Origin: CAMCXT01 sp046302715
GTDB taxonomy: Bacteria > Bacteroidota > Bacteroidia > M30B66
Reading direction: 5' to 3'
NCBI GenBank assembly: GCA_046302715.1
Contig: JBKCHQ010000154.1
Span: 1-9,732, forward strand
DNA length: 9,732 bases
This document shows, in pieces, positions 1-7,166 of this stretch; within the stretch, counting starts at the first letter, position 1; each line of letters opens with the position of its first letter. The notes below the pieces were generated by a model. It saw only the letters and a program-made list of their open reading frames with translations, had not been told where the DNA came from and did not search any database. Position numbers and translations under genes: made by a program.

Positions 1-1
1 C

Positions 2-1711
2 CACCGCTACATTGGTCGTTACCGCTCCAATGCCGCACAACCACTTAAAGATATTTTTGAAAAACTCAACTCCTATTACGAAGAAATAAGACGCGAAAAC
101 CCTGAAAAATTTAAAGATACGGCCTATCTTAAAGCCCATCATCCCTTTATAGGTGAGTTGCTTATGGGGCATTTACGGTACGGTACGTTTGGCAAAAACA
201 GCATCGAAAACTGCCATCCTTTTTTACGTCAGAATAACTGGATGTCGCGCAATTTAGTGGTTGCTGGCAACTTTAATCTTACTAATGTAGATGAGCAGTT
301 TAAGCAATTGGTCGATTTAGGCCAGCATCCTAAAGAAATGGCCGATACCGTAACGGTTCTCGAAAAAATTGGACACTTTCTGGATGTAGAAAACGAACGT
401 TTGTTCAGAGAATTTAAACGTCAGGGACATAGTAATGCCGAGATTTCCGAACTAATTGCACGCGATCTCGATATTGGAGAAATATTGCGACAGGCCACCA
501 AACGCTTCGATGGCGGCTATGTAGTTACGGGAATGATGGGCCATGGCGATGCTTTTGTGGTGCGTGATCCGGGTGGAATTAGACCGTGTTACTATTTTCA
601 GAATGATGAATTTGTTGCGGTCACTTCAGAAAGACCGGTGTTGCAAACAGCATTCAATATTTCGTTTGACGACATACAAGAACTCACACCCGGCGCCGCT
701 TTAATCATAAAGAAAAACGGTTACGTAAAAGAAGAAGTGATCCGCGAGGCTACCGTGCGATCTTCATGTTCCTTCGAGCGGATTTATTTTTCACGGGGTT
801 CGGATGCGGAAATTTATCAGGAACGGAAAAAATTGGGGCAACTGCTTAGCCCGGCCATACTAAAAGCCATTAACTACAACATCGCAGATACTGTTTTTTC
901 CTACATCCCCAATACCGCCGAAACCGCCTTTTTCGGGCTCGTTCACGGGCTTAACGATTGGCTCAATAGAGAGAAAAAAAGACAGATACTTGAGTTGGGC
1001 GAAAAGGCATCACCAGAGCAACTCGATGCCATTCTCGATTTACGGGTTAGGACTGAGAAAATTGCTATAAAGGATGCTAAAATCCGTACGTTTATTACCG
1101 ACGATCTGCACCGCGACGAAATGGTGGCGCATGTGTACGATGTTACCTACGGAGTTGTGCGTAAAAACATCGATACCTTAGTAATTTTAGACGACTCCAT
1201 CGTTCGTGGAACTACCCTCAAACAAAGTATCCTTAAGATTTTGGATCGCTTGGGGCCTAAAAAAATTATCATTGTAAGTTCAGCTCCTCAAATTCGTTAT
1301 CCCGATTGTTATGGTATAGACATGGCCAAACTAGGCGATTTCATTGCATTTCAGGCAGCAATTGCGCTTCACGAGGAGCGCGGCACTTCATATCTTATTG
1401 AGGAAGTTTATGAACAATGCATTGCACAAGATAGCTTTCCGAAGGAAGAAATACGTAATGTAGTACAGCGTATTTACGAAGCATTTACACCCGACGAAAT
1501 TTCTTATAAAATAGCCCAGCTCGTTACCCCAGAAAACATCCAAGCAGAGGTAGAAATCATCTATCAAACCCTAGAAAATCTGCACCAGGCTGCACCGGAT
1601 CATACCGGCGACTGGTATTTTTCGGGCAATTATCCAACGCCTGGGGGCAATAAAGTGGTGAACAGAGCCTTTATTAATTTCTATAACAAAATCAACGAGC
1701 GAGCCTATTAG
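2..1711 (+). CDS. PurF-like amidophosphoribosyltransferase paralogue (class II glutamine amidotransferase + PRTase), 5' partial
   Basis: The open frame enters from the left edge and gives 569 visible residues, so the true start and the N-terminal catalytic Cys expected of class II glutamine amidotransferases lie outside the window. The amidotransferase half shows GHLRYGTFG (about 56-64), a HPF segment and VAGNFNLTN (about 87-95). RDPGGIRP follows at about 188-195. The phosphoribosyltransferase half has the PRPP loop LDDSIVRGTT at 396-405 and then a YGIDM segment, both classical PurF features. The tail ends with SGNYPTPGG. PurF makes 5-phosphoribosylamine from PRPP and glutamine, the first step of purine synthesis, in the cytosol. 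This protein is longer than ordinary PurF (about 470-510 residues). From memory it matches a second, about 630-residue PurF-like protein found in many Bacteroidota, so I do not assign purF. Phe replaces the usual Gly after the oxyanion-hole Asn, and the usual PVPDS-type segment is replaced by YIPNTAETA. Family is certain; activity is inferred. Confidence 0.9.
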   Translation, partial: HRYIGRYRSNAAQPLKDIFEKLNSYYEEIRRENPEKFKDTAYLKAHHPFIGELLMGHLRYGTFGKNSIENCHPFLRQNNWMSRNLVVAGNFNLTNVDEQFKQLVDLGQHPKEMADTVTVLEKIGHFLDVENERLFREFKRQGHSNAEISELIARDLDIGEILRQATKRFDGGYVVTGMMGHGDAFVVRDPGGIRPCYYFQNDEFVAVTSERPVLQTAFNISFDDIQELTPGAALIIKKNGYVKEEVIREATVRSSCSFERIYFSRGSDAEIYQERKKLGQLLSPAILKAINYNIADTVFSYIPNTAETAFFGLVHGLNDWLNREKKRQILELGEKASPEQLDAILDLRVRTEKIAIKDAKIRTFITDDLHRDEMVAHVYDVTYGVVRKNIDTLVILDDSIVRGTTLKQSILKILDRLGPKKIIIVSSAPQIRYPDCYGIDMAKLGDFIAFQAAIALHEERGTSYLIEEVYEQCIAQDSFPKEEIRNVVQRIYEAFTPDEISYKIAQLVTPENIQAEVEIIYQTLENLHQAAPDHTGDWYFSGNYPTPGGNKVVNRAFINFYNKINERAY

Positions 1712-2748
1712 AGTCCGAAAAACCTCAGCAGTTTAGGGCCTTTTGTTCGGTCAACCTTTTGAAATCTATAACCGGCAAATAGCCTTGCAGAACTCGTGCT
1801 GGTATTTATCCACAAATCGGCCTTTCGATTTCCTGAATATGTGATGGCATGTCCAGACATGCCACAAAAAAAACGATCACCATTATAACCGCCCACCAGT
1901 CTCAACTCTGCAGCAGCAGCCAATTCCGACTCAAATGAACGTTGAATCAAATCATCAGACTTATAAAACCCATTTTCAACAGCAAGCCCGGGCATGAAAA
2001 ACACCGTAAAATACCAATACTTTCGGGCCACAAACGTATGCACATACCCTGCGTGAAAAGCCAGGGTGGATTGCTGAACAGCCACTGCCCTATTAACTTC
2101 GGCATAATCGGCATATAAGTCCAAGGGAATCATAGTCTTACTTTCGTCGCTCCTTATCCAATTAAACCGATATGAGGCCCCCGCAAGAAAACTGCCGGCG
2201 CTTTTTTCTTGCCGTTCAAGTTGCCATAAAGCAGCACGATACGAAAAACTTTCAGGCGAAAAACAGTAGTAAATATTACTGAACCATGTAAGTGTAGAAA
2301 TATCAGGACGTGTGGGAAATATATTTTGATTTGGATCCCACAATGGAAGCACTTTCGGATTACTTAAATAATACCCTTGGTAAAGTTGTAAAAAGTTGGA
2401 GTTCCAAACTCTTTTGCTGTTGATGCTAAATCGAAGAGCAAATTGATTGGTGGTTCCTTTCTGTGCAACGTCGCTTCCATCTATGGAAAATAAGCCCAGT
2501 GATAAACTTAACCATCTGTAATCGAAGGAGGTAATAAAATTAATTCGGTTATTGGGCGCATAAGAAACAATCTGTTTCTCATTGGACGGATTAACTAAAT
2601 CAATTTTTTGGTTGCGCTGGGCAAATTCAAAGGTAAGCTGGGGCCTATCGGTAAATTGCCTGATAAATGTGGTATCAACAGTATTCTGCGCACTAAGACG
2701 GGTTAGCGCAATAACGCAAAGCCAAAGTCCAATGCCCCATTTTGGCAT
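1708..2748 (-). CDS. DUF4421 family protein, probable outer-membrane beta-barrel
   Basis: This is a 346-residue protein beginning MPKWGIGLWLCVIALTRLSAQ, a typical signal peptide with probable cleavage near residue 20. After that come FIRQFTDRPQLTF and SYAPNNRINF, which resemble the start of DUF4421 proteins. The rest alternates aromatic and polar residues in short strand-like stretches (for example YWYFTVFFMPGL at about 244-255, and a terminal GYRFQ at about 326-330), as expected for an outer-membrane barrel. The family has no established function. The ATG start lies 9 bases after the metalloprotease stop codon on the same strand, so the two are probably co-transcribed. Its stop codon overlaps the stop of the convergent PurF-like gene by 4 bases. 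No Shine-Dalgarno sequence is seen. The family call rests on remembered sequence resemblance and is moderately strong; the barrel location is inferred. Confidence 0.75.
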   Translation of the reverse strand: MPKWGIGLWLCVIALTRLSAQNTVDTTFIRQFTDRPQLTFEFAQRNQKIDLVNPSNEKQIVSYAPNNRINFITSFDYRWLSLSLGLFSIDGSDVAQKGTTNQFALRFSINSKRVWNSNFLQLYQGYYLSNPKVLPLWDPNQNIFPTRPDISTLTWFSNIYYCFSPESFSYRAALWQLERQEKSAGSFLAGASYRFNWIRSDESKTMIPLDLYADYAEVNRAVAVQQSTLAFHAGYVHTFVARKYWYFTVFFMPGLAVENGFYKSDDLIQRSFESELAAAAELRLVGGYNGDRFFCGMSGHAITYSGNRKADLWINTSTSSARLFAGYRFQKVDRTKGPKLLRFFGL

Positions 2749-2757
2749 AACATTAAA

Positions 2758-4818
2758 TTAGGGTTTCGAAATACACACCTTACGCGTTAGTATTCCTGAT
2801 TCATGCACCAAAATTATCTGATACATTCCAGAACTTAAGTGGTCTACTCCCAATTCAATAACAACACCGGATGTTAACGCTGTGTACTGCTGATCTACAA
2901 CGACTTTACCCGTTAAATCTACCATGCGTAATTGCACTTCGTGTATATTGGGATCACTGAAGGAAATGTTAAGACGGTCTTTCGCAGGATTAGGGAAAAC
3001 CTGCAACGATTGTTGCATCAATTGAGTAATTCCAACGGTTGAAATGCTGAGCGTAGACGAAAGGCTTGAACAGCCATTAGAGGTAACACTTACACTATAG
3101 CTGCCGGCTGCAGTGGGAGTATATGAGGATTGCGTGGCTCCTGAAATGGCATTCCCGTTTAGGAACCATTGATAAGTTCCACTAACATTGCTAACGGTAA
3201 GTACTCCACCTGAGTTATTAATGATGGGTGTTGCCGGCGTATTGGAGCTCTGCATGATGGCACTGATCGATTGAGTTATAGCAAGGCCCCAACTGGCGGG
3301 TTCGGTTTCGAAGGAGTACCAGGTACCATCGCTAAATTGCTCATATGCAGTATTAGCGCCGCTTGTTCCATTTTCAGTTGAATAAAGCGAAAGTTCAACT
3401 CCAGATGCTGGATTAACCACATAACCCAAATAAAAATTCCCGGTTATTGTTACAGGGTTGGAGAATAAAACTGAAGTATATGAATTTGAATTCACATTGC
3501 TGCTGATGGTTGAAAGTGGAACCGTGGTACTTGCCAAAATGCTTCCTGGTAAACCGCCTGTTCCATTGTCGTCATATAGTCTAAATGTGACCTGATAATT
3601 GTTGGTCCCATTAGCTTCGGCAATGGCAAATTTGAAAAGTCCCCCTAAAACTCTGGTAAATGGAGCAATAGCGTTAAATCGCTCGGCTTTAGCAGAATCT
3701 AGATATGTGTTGGTACCACAAACATATCCAACAGTAGCATCGAAATATACTACCTCGGCACCGGGCAGGGGATAGCGCAAGGTATCTAAACATGAATTTA
3801 CGGGAGGTGGAGGCGGTGTGCTTCCGCAAGCAGGCGAAGAAAGTAATGAATTCCTTGAACCACCGGGAGCAAAAACAGCCCTTGCACGTGTTTTCTGGCC
3901 GTTTGTGAACATTGTTGCACAGTCATCATCCATATAATCCATGTAGTTCATAAACATATCGCCGTTAGGGCCATTATTACACGAAACCTGAGGAAAATTA
4001 GGACAGCCATAGTTGGCATCGTCCTGCACGGGTGTATCTGAAACCTCATCTGTTCCAGCAGAACCGGCCTGGTTACCGCATCCTGAATTTTCGTTGCCCC
4101 AAATATGATAGAGGTTCATCCAATGCCCAATCTCATGGGTTGCAGTGCGCCCCAGATTAAAATTATTATTAAAAGGATTTGCTGGTGGCCTACCTACTGT
4201 TGTATAATGTAACACTACCCCATCTGTGCTTGCTGCGTCACCAGGAAATTGAGCATAACCTAAAAGAGAACTTCCTAAATCTGCTACCCAAATATTAAGA
4301 TAATCATCTGCAGGCCAAGCATTTTTACCACCCGAACTGTTAAACTTAACATTATCATTGGTATTAAATGATGAAACCGTAGTTTGTGTGCGGGTTATAC
4401 CGTTGGTAGCGCTGCCGTTAGGATCGATGGTAGCCAGACAAAATTCAAATTCCATATCCGATGCCACACCCTGAAAGGCAGTAGGGGTTGAACTGAAATT
4501 GGCGTTTAGCTTACGAAAATCTTCGTTTAATACATCAAGTTGAGATTGCAGCTGTGCATCTGAAATGTTTTCGGTTTGATTCTGATACACCACATGAAAT
4601 ACAACCGGTATGGTATACACCACTCTTTGCACATCGTTTTGAGTGGCAAATTGGGTAAAGTCTCGGGTATGATCTTCTATTTGCTGCCTACGCTGCACAA
4701 ATGCCGGATCCTGCAAATGCTGGTTATAAACCTCCATTGACCCGCACTTTTGCGCATGAACTGAAAGTGAATTACAAAAAAGTGCTGACGTAACGATAAG
4801 GGTAAGATTCAATCTCAT
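2758..4818 (-). CDS. Secreted M43-family zinc metalloprotease (cytophagalysin/pappalysin type) with T9SS C-terminal sorting domain
   Basis: With ATG at 4818 the product has 686 residues. A signal peptide covers about 1-22 (ends SVHAQ). The protease domain (about 65-325) has the zinc motif HEIGHWMNLYH, with His228, Glu229, His232 and His238. It also has a DEVSDTP segment (about 257-263), Cys residues spaced as in M43 enzymes, and a Met-turn region MNYMDYMDDDC (about 290-300). A Pro-rich linker (PPPPP, about 335-339) leads to a beta-rich region of unknown type. Next comes an Ig-like repeat with YQWFLNG and AGSYSVSVTSNGC (about 527-592). The C-terminal sorting domain starts at QVFPNPA (about 606) and ends near GILTRKV. 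The enzyme should hydrolyse proteins at the cell surface or outside the cell after Sec export and T9SS secretion. A TTG codon at 4842 could extend the frame by 8 residues, but it overlaps a promoter-like box, so ATG is preferred. It is the first gene of a likely two-gene unit with the DUF4421 gene. Confidence 0.93.
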   Translation of the reverse strand: MRLNLTLIVTSALFCNSLSVHAQKCGSMEVYNQHLQDPAFVQRRQQIEDHTRDFTQFATQNDVQRVVYTIPVVFHVVYQNQTENISDAQLQSQLDVLNEDFRKLNANFSSTPTAFQGVASDMEFEFCLATIDPNGSATNGITRTQTTVSSFNTNDNVKFNSSGGKNAWPADDYLNIWVADLGSSLLGYAQFPGDAASTDGVVLHYTTVGRPPANPFNNNFNLGRTATHEIGHWMNLYHIWGNENSGCGNQAGSAGTDEVSDTPVQDDANYGCPNFPQVSCNNGPNGDMFMNYMDYMDDDCATMFTNGQKTRARAVFAPGGSRNSLLSSPACGSTPPPPPVNSCLDTLRYPLPGAEVVYFDATVGYVCGTNTYLDSAKAERFNAIAPFTRVLGGLFKFAIAEANGTNNYQVTFRLYDDNGTGGLPGSILASTTVPLSTISSNVNSNSYTSVLFSNPVTITGNFYLGYVVNPASGVELSLYSTENGTSGANTAYEQFSDGTWYSFETEPASWGLAITQSISAIMQSSNTPATPIINNSGGVLTVSNVSGTYQWFLNGNAISGATQSSYTPTAAGSYSVSVTSNGCSSLSSTLSISTVGITQLMQQSLQVFPNPAKDRLNISFSDPNIHEVQLRMVDLTGKVVVDQQYTALTSGVVIELGVDHLSSGMYQIILVHESGILTRKVCISKP

Positions 4819-4839
4819 ATTCTTCAGGGGTTTGTTGTG

Positions 4840-4847
4840 CAAAAATA
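4840..4847 (-). promoter_or_regulatory. Candidate -7 promoter element (TAnnTTTG) for the metalloprotease unit
   Basis: On the minus strand the bases read TATTTTTG, a full match to the Bacteroidota sigma -7 consensus TAnnTTTG. It ends 21 bases upstream of the preferred ATG at 4818, giving a short leader. I see no clear TTTG element at the usual -33 distance. If the box is real, transcription starts downstream of the alternative TTG at 4842, which supports the ATG start. Confidence 0.45.
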
Positions 4848-4894
4848 AATGTTTCTAATCGCTATGCCTTGTTATTTACTAAAATTAATTCACA

Positions 4895-6292
4895 TCAAAT
4901 TTCACCTTCCCATTTAGCAACCACATAGGTAGCCAAGCAGTTGCCCAAAACATTTACCGAAGTGCGCCCCATATCCATAACCGCATCAATGGCCAGGATG
5001 GCAAATGCCTTTTCGGGCTCTAATCCCAGCGAAGCCACAGTGCTCACCAATATAAGAAATGAGGCACCACGAATACCGGCCACCCCTTTTGAGGTGAGCA
5101 TCAAAATTAGACACATCTGAATTTGCTGGGAGAGAGAAAGGTCAATACCGCAGGTTTGAGCCACAAATACCGAAGCTAAAGAAAGATACAGCGTGGTGCC
5201 ATCAAGGTTGAAACTATACCCTGTAGGCAATACAAATGCAACCACTTTTCGGGGTATACCCATTTTTTCCAGATTTTCCATTGCTTTTGGTAGAGCGGCC
5301 TCTGAACTGGCTGTTGAGAAAGCAATAGACAATGGTTCTGAAACAGCTTGAAAGAATGCTTTGATAGGTAGCCGAACCAATAATGCAATAGGTACCAAAA
5401 CGAGTATAATAAACACCAGCAAAGCCCCATAAAGCGTAAATACCAAATACACCAGATTTTTTAGATTGCCTAACCCCATTGTTGCCACCGAATATGCAAT
5501 AGCACCGCCCACAGCAAGGGGAGCGAAATACATCACGATATCGGTGAACTTGAACATAACCTCCGACAGACCTTCTGCAAAATCGAGTATAGGCTTTCGT
5601 TTATCTTCCTTCTTCACCAATGCTAAACCAATTCCAAACAAAATGCTAAAAACCACGATTTGCAAAATCTGATTGGTAGCAACGGATTTAGCAATGTTTT
5701 CAGGAAAAATATCAAGGATAACATCATGACTTTGCTTTTGTTCCAGTAAAACACCTGCCCTTTTCACTTCCTTGTCGCCGGCTTTAAATTCGGCTCCCAC
5801 ACCGGCCTGAGTTAAATTAATGGCTGCCAAACCAATAAATAGTGCTAGGGTAGTTACCAATTCGAAATAAACGATGGCTTTTAATCCCATACGGCCAACT
5901 TGCTTCAAGCTCGAGTGGCCTGCAATTCCCACCACCAAGGTTGCAAAAAGTAGCGGAGCAATAATTGTTTTAATAAGTCTTAAAAATATATCGCTCAACA
6001 CTTTAAGGGGCTCAGCGACAGTAGGAAAGTCATACCCCAGTTCCAACCCAATGAACATGGAATAAACTATCCAAATGGTTAATGACTTTTTCTTAATCGC
6101 AAAAGGTAAAAGTAATAGCAAGCATATCCAACGGATAATTGATCCGGTAGCTGAATCGGCCCATTCGAGTTGCAAAGTTTCGCAAAATGAAAAAATTAAG
6201 GTTAAGCCCACCATTAAAGTCAAAAAAAGTGGCCTTAGTACAAAGTCAAAATAGCGCATAACGACAAATCTAAACAATTTATTCACCGCCAT
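4895..6292 (-). CDS. Dicarboxylate/amino acid:cation symporter (DAACS/SDF family, glutamate/aspartate-type motifs)
   Basis: From ATG at 6292 this is a 465-residue polytopic inner-membrane carrier. Family signatures appear in order: the re-entrant loop STASSEAALP (326-335), NLDG with TTLY (362-369), GVAGIRGAS (403-411) and DMGRTSVNVLGN (440-451). The Asp440, Arg443, Thr444 and Asn447 set corresponds to the substrate-binding set of glutamate/aspartate carriers such as archaeal GltPh, rather than the SEARA-type motif I recall for DctA. This suggests acidic amino acid uptake coupled to Na+ or H+. The Asp that ends the GltPh motif and binds sodium is Asn here. Compared with usual members of about 420-430 residues, it has an N-terminal extension with two extra hydrophobic segments (about 22-38 and 52-65) before the canonical first helix at about 71. 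Alternative starts are TTG at 6307 and ATG at 6259 (454 residues). It diverges from the TerC gene. The family is sure; substrate and start are not. Confidence 0.92.
   Translation of the reverse strand: MAVNKLFRFVVMRYFDFVLRPLFLTLMVGLTLIFSFCETLQLEWADSATGSIIRWICLLLLLPFAIKKKSLTIWIVYSMFIGLELGYDFPTVAEPLKVLSDIFLRLIKTIIAPLLFATLVVGIAGHSSLKQVGRMGLKAIVYFELVTTLALFIGLAAINLTQAGVGAEFKAGDKEVKRAGVLLEQKQSHDVILDIFPENIAKSVATNQILQIVVFSILFGIGLALVKKEDKRKPILDFAEGLSEVMFKFTDIVMYFAPLAVGGAIAYSVATMGLGNLKNLVYLVFTLYGALLVFIILVLVPIALLVRLPIKAFFQAVSEPLSIAFSTASSEAALPKAMENLEKMGIPRKVVAFVLPTGYSFNLDGTTLYLSLASVFVAQTCGIDLSLSQQIQMCLILMLTSKGVAGIRGASFLILVSTVASLGLEPEKAFAILAIDAVMDMGRTSVNVLGNCLATYVVAKWEGEI
6265..6272 (-). promoter_or_regulatory. 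Possible -7 element for the symporter, inside the extended N-terminus
   Basis: The minus strand reads TAGATTTG, matching TAnnTTTG. It lies 5 bases upstream of the ATG at 6259, so using it would give a nearly leaderless message starting at that ATG and not at 6292. Weaker one-mismatch boxes (AAGATTTG at 6305-6312 and TTTATTTG at 6333-6340) would instead serve the longer start. A single match in AT-rich DNA can arise by chance. Confidence 0.25.
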
Positions 6293-6312
6293 AAATTGAA
6301 CCAACAAATCTT

Positions 6313-6320
6313 TAGTTTTG
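6313..6320 (+). promoter_or_regulatory. Candidate -7 promoter element for the TerC-family gene
   Basis: The plus strand reads TAGTTTTG, a full match to TAnnTTTG, 19 bases before the ATG at 6340. It lies in the short divergent gap between the symporter and TerC genes. A convincing TTTG -33 element is not visible. Confidence 0.45.
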
Positions 6321-6339
6321 CAGTTGATATTTCAAATAA

Positions 6340-7125
6340 ATGAGTTTGTCTGATCCTGCTTCCTGGAGTGCCCTATTTACCGCCGAAGGCATCATAACGC
6401 TATTGTCATTAAGCCTCCTAGAAATCGTTTTGGGGATTGACAATATTATATTTATTTCTATAGTTGCCGGGAAATTACCGCGTCAGCGACAGCAAAAGGC
6501 TCGTTTATGGGGCTTAAGTTTAGCGTTAATATTCAGAGTTGCACTGTTATCAATAATTTCATGGATAGCAAGTCTGAAAGAGCCATTAGTTACGATCTTT
6601 GACTTTAATGCATCGGGGCGTGATCTCATACTCTTTGCAGGTGGCGTTTTTCTAACCATAAAAACGATCCTCGAAATCATTGATAAACTCACAAAGGATG
6701 ATTTACCACCCGAGGAAGGTGGCATTGTGCTGGGTTTTGCAAAAGCTATTGTACAAATTGTTGTTTTGGACATTGTATTTTCTTTTGATTCCATATTAAC
6801 TGCAGTGGCAATTTCAACAAATCTGGTAATCATGGTACTTGCTGTGATTATTGCCATCATTATCATGATTTTATTTTCGGGATATGTTAGCGACTTTATC
6901 AATAAATATCAAACCATAAAAATGTTGGCGCTTGTTTTCCTTGTAGCCATAGGAGTCGTTCTAATCCTTGAGGCACTGCATTTTGAGCAGAATTACCCAC
7001 AGATTCACCTTAAGAACTACGTATATATTGCTATGGCGTTTTCTCTTATTGTGGAAACACTTAACCTGCTAAGAACTCGTTTTGCTGCACAACGCACCCG
7101 AAAACTTCATCAGGAACAGCATTAA
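6340..7125 (+). CDS. TerC family integral membrane protein (probable metal-ion transporter)
   Basis: This 261-residue protein consists almost wholly of hydrophobic helices, about seven in all. The two TerC signatures are visible: LLEIVLGIDNIIFIS (about 26-40) and VVLDIVFSFDSI (about 141-152). They carry Glu28, Asp34, Asp144 and Asp150, the acidic residues within the membrane that mark this family. KLPRQRQQKAR after the first signature is also typical. A charged cytoplasmic loop (KLTKDDLPPEEGG, about 116-128) separates the two halves. The tail RTRKLHQEQH is basic and polar. Some TerC proteins (MeeF/MeeY, Alx) export manganese or supply it to secreted proteins, but many remain uncharacterised and the substrate cannot be read from sequence. 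The length fits compact TerC proteins without CBS or CorC domains. It has its own promoter-like box. The DUF4197 gene follows 41 bases downstream on the same strand. Confidence 0.93.
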   Translation: MSLSDPASWSALFTAEGIITLLSLSLLEIVLGIDNIIFISIVAGKLPRQRQQKARLWGLSLALIFRVALLSIISWIASLKEPLVTIFDFNASGRDLILFAGGVFLTIKTILEIIDKLTKDDLPPEEGGIVLGFAKAIVQIVVLDIVFSFDSILTAVAISTNLVIMVLAVIIAIIIMILFSGYVSDFINKYQTIKMLALVFLVAIGVVLILEALHFEQNYPQIHLKNYVYIAMAFSLIVETLNLLRTRFAAQRTRKLHQEQH

Positions 7126-7130
7126 TTTTG
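7123..7130 (+). promoter_or_regulatory. Candidate -7 promoter element for the DUF4197 gene, overlapping the TerC stop codon
   Basis: The bases read TAATTTTG, a full TAnnTTTG match whose first three bases are the TAA stop of the TerC-family gene. It lies 36 bases before the ATG at 7167, leaving a leader of about 30 bases that is A-rich (ACCAAAAAAAACAATCCT) and has no Shine-Dalgarno sequence. No clear -33 TTTG is seen. Confidence 0.45.
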
Positions 7131-7166
7131 GCATAATTATTATAGAACACCAAAAAAAACAATCCT

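Noticed and set aside
2809..2816. TAATTTTG on the minus strand, 60 bases before the DUF4421 start, as a possible internal promoter
   Set aside because: It lies inside the conserved sorting-domain coding sequence, and such a 6-base match is expected by chance every few kilobases; the 9-base gene spacing argues for co-transcription.
4819..4842. TTG at 4842 as start of the metalloprotease
   Set aside because: The extra 8 residues add nothing to the signal peptide, and the codon overlaps a promoter-like -7 box; ATG at 4818 starts a better signal peptide.
6483..6902. A 139-codon minus-strand open frame inside the TerC gene
   Set aside because: It is the antisense shadow of conserved membrane helices and shows no independent promoter or domain.
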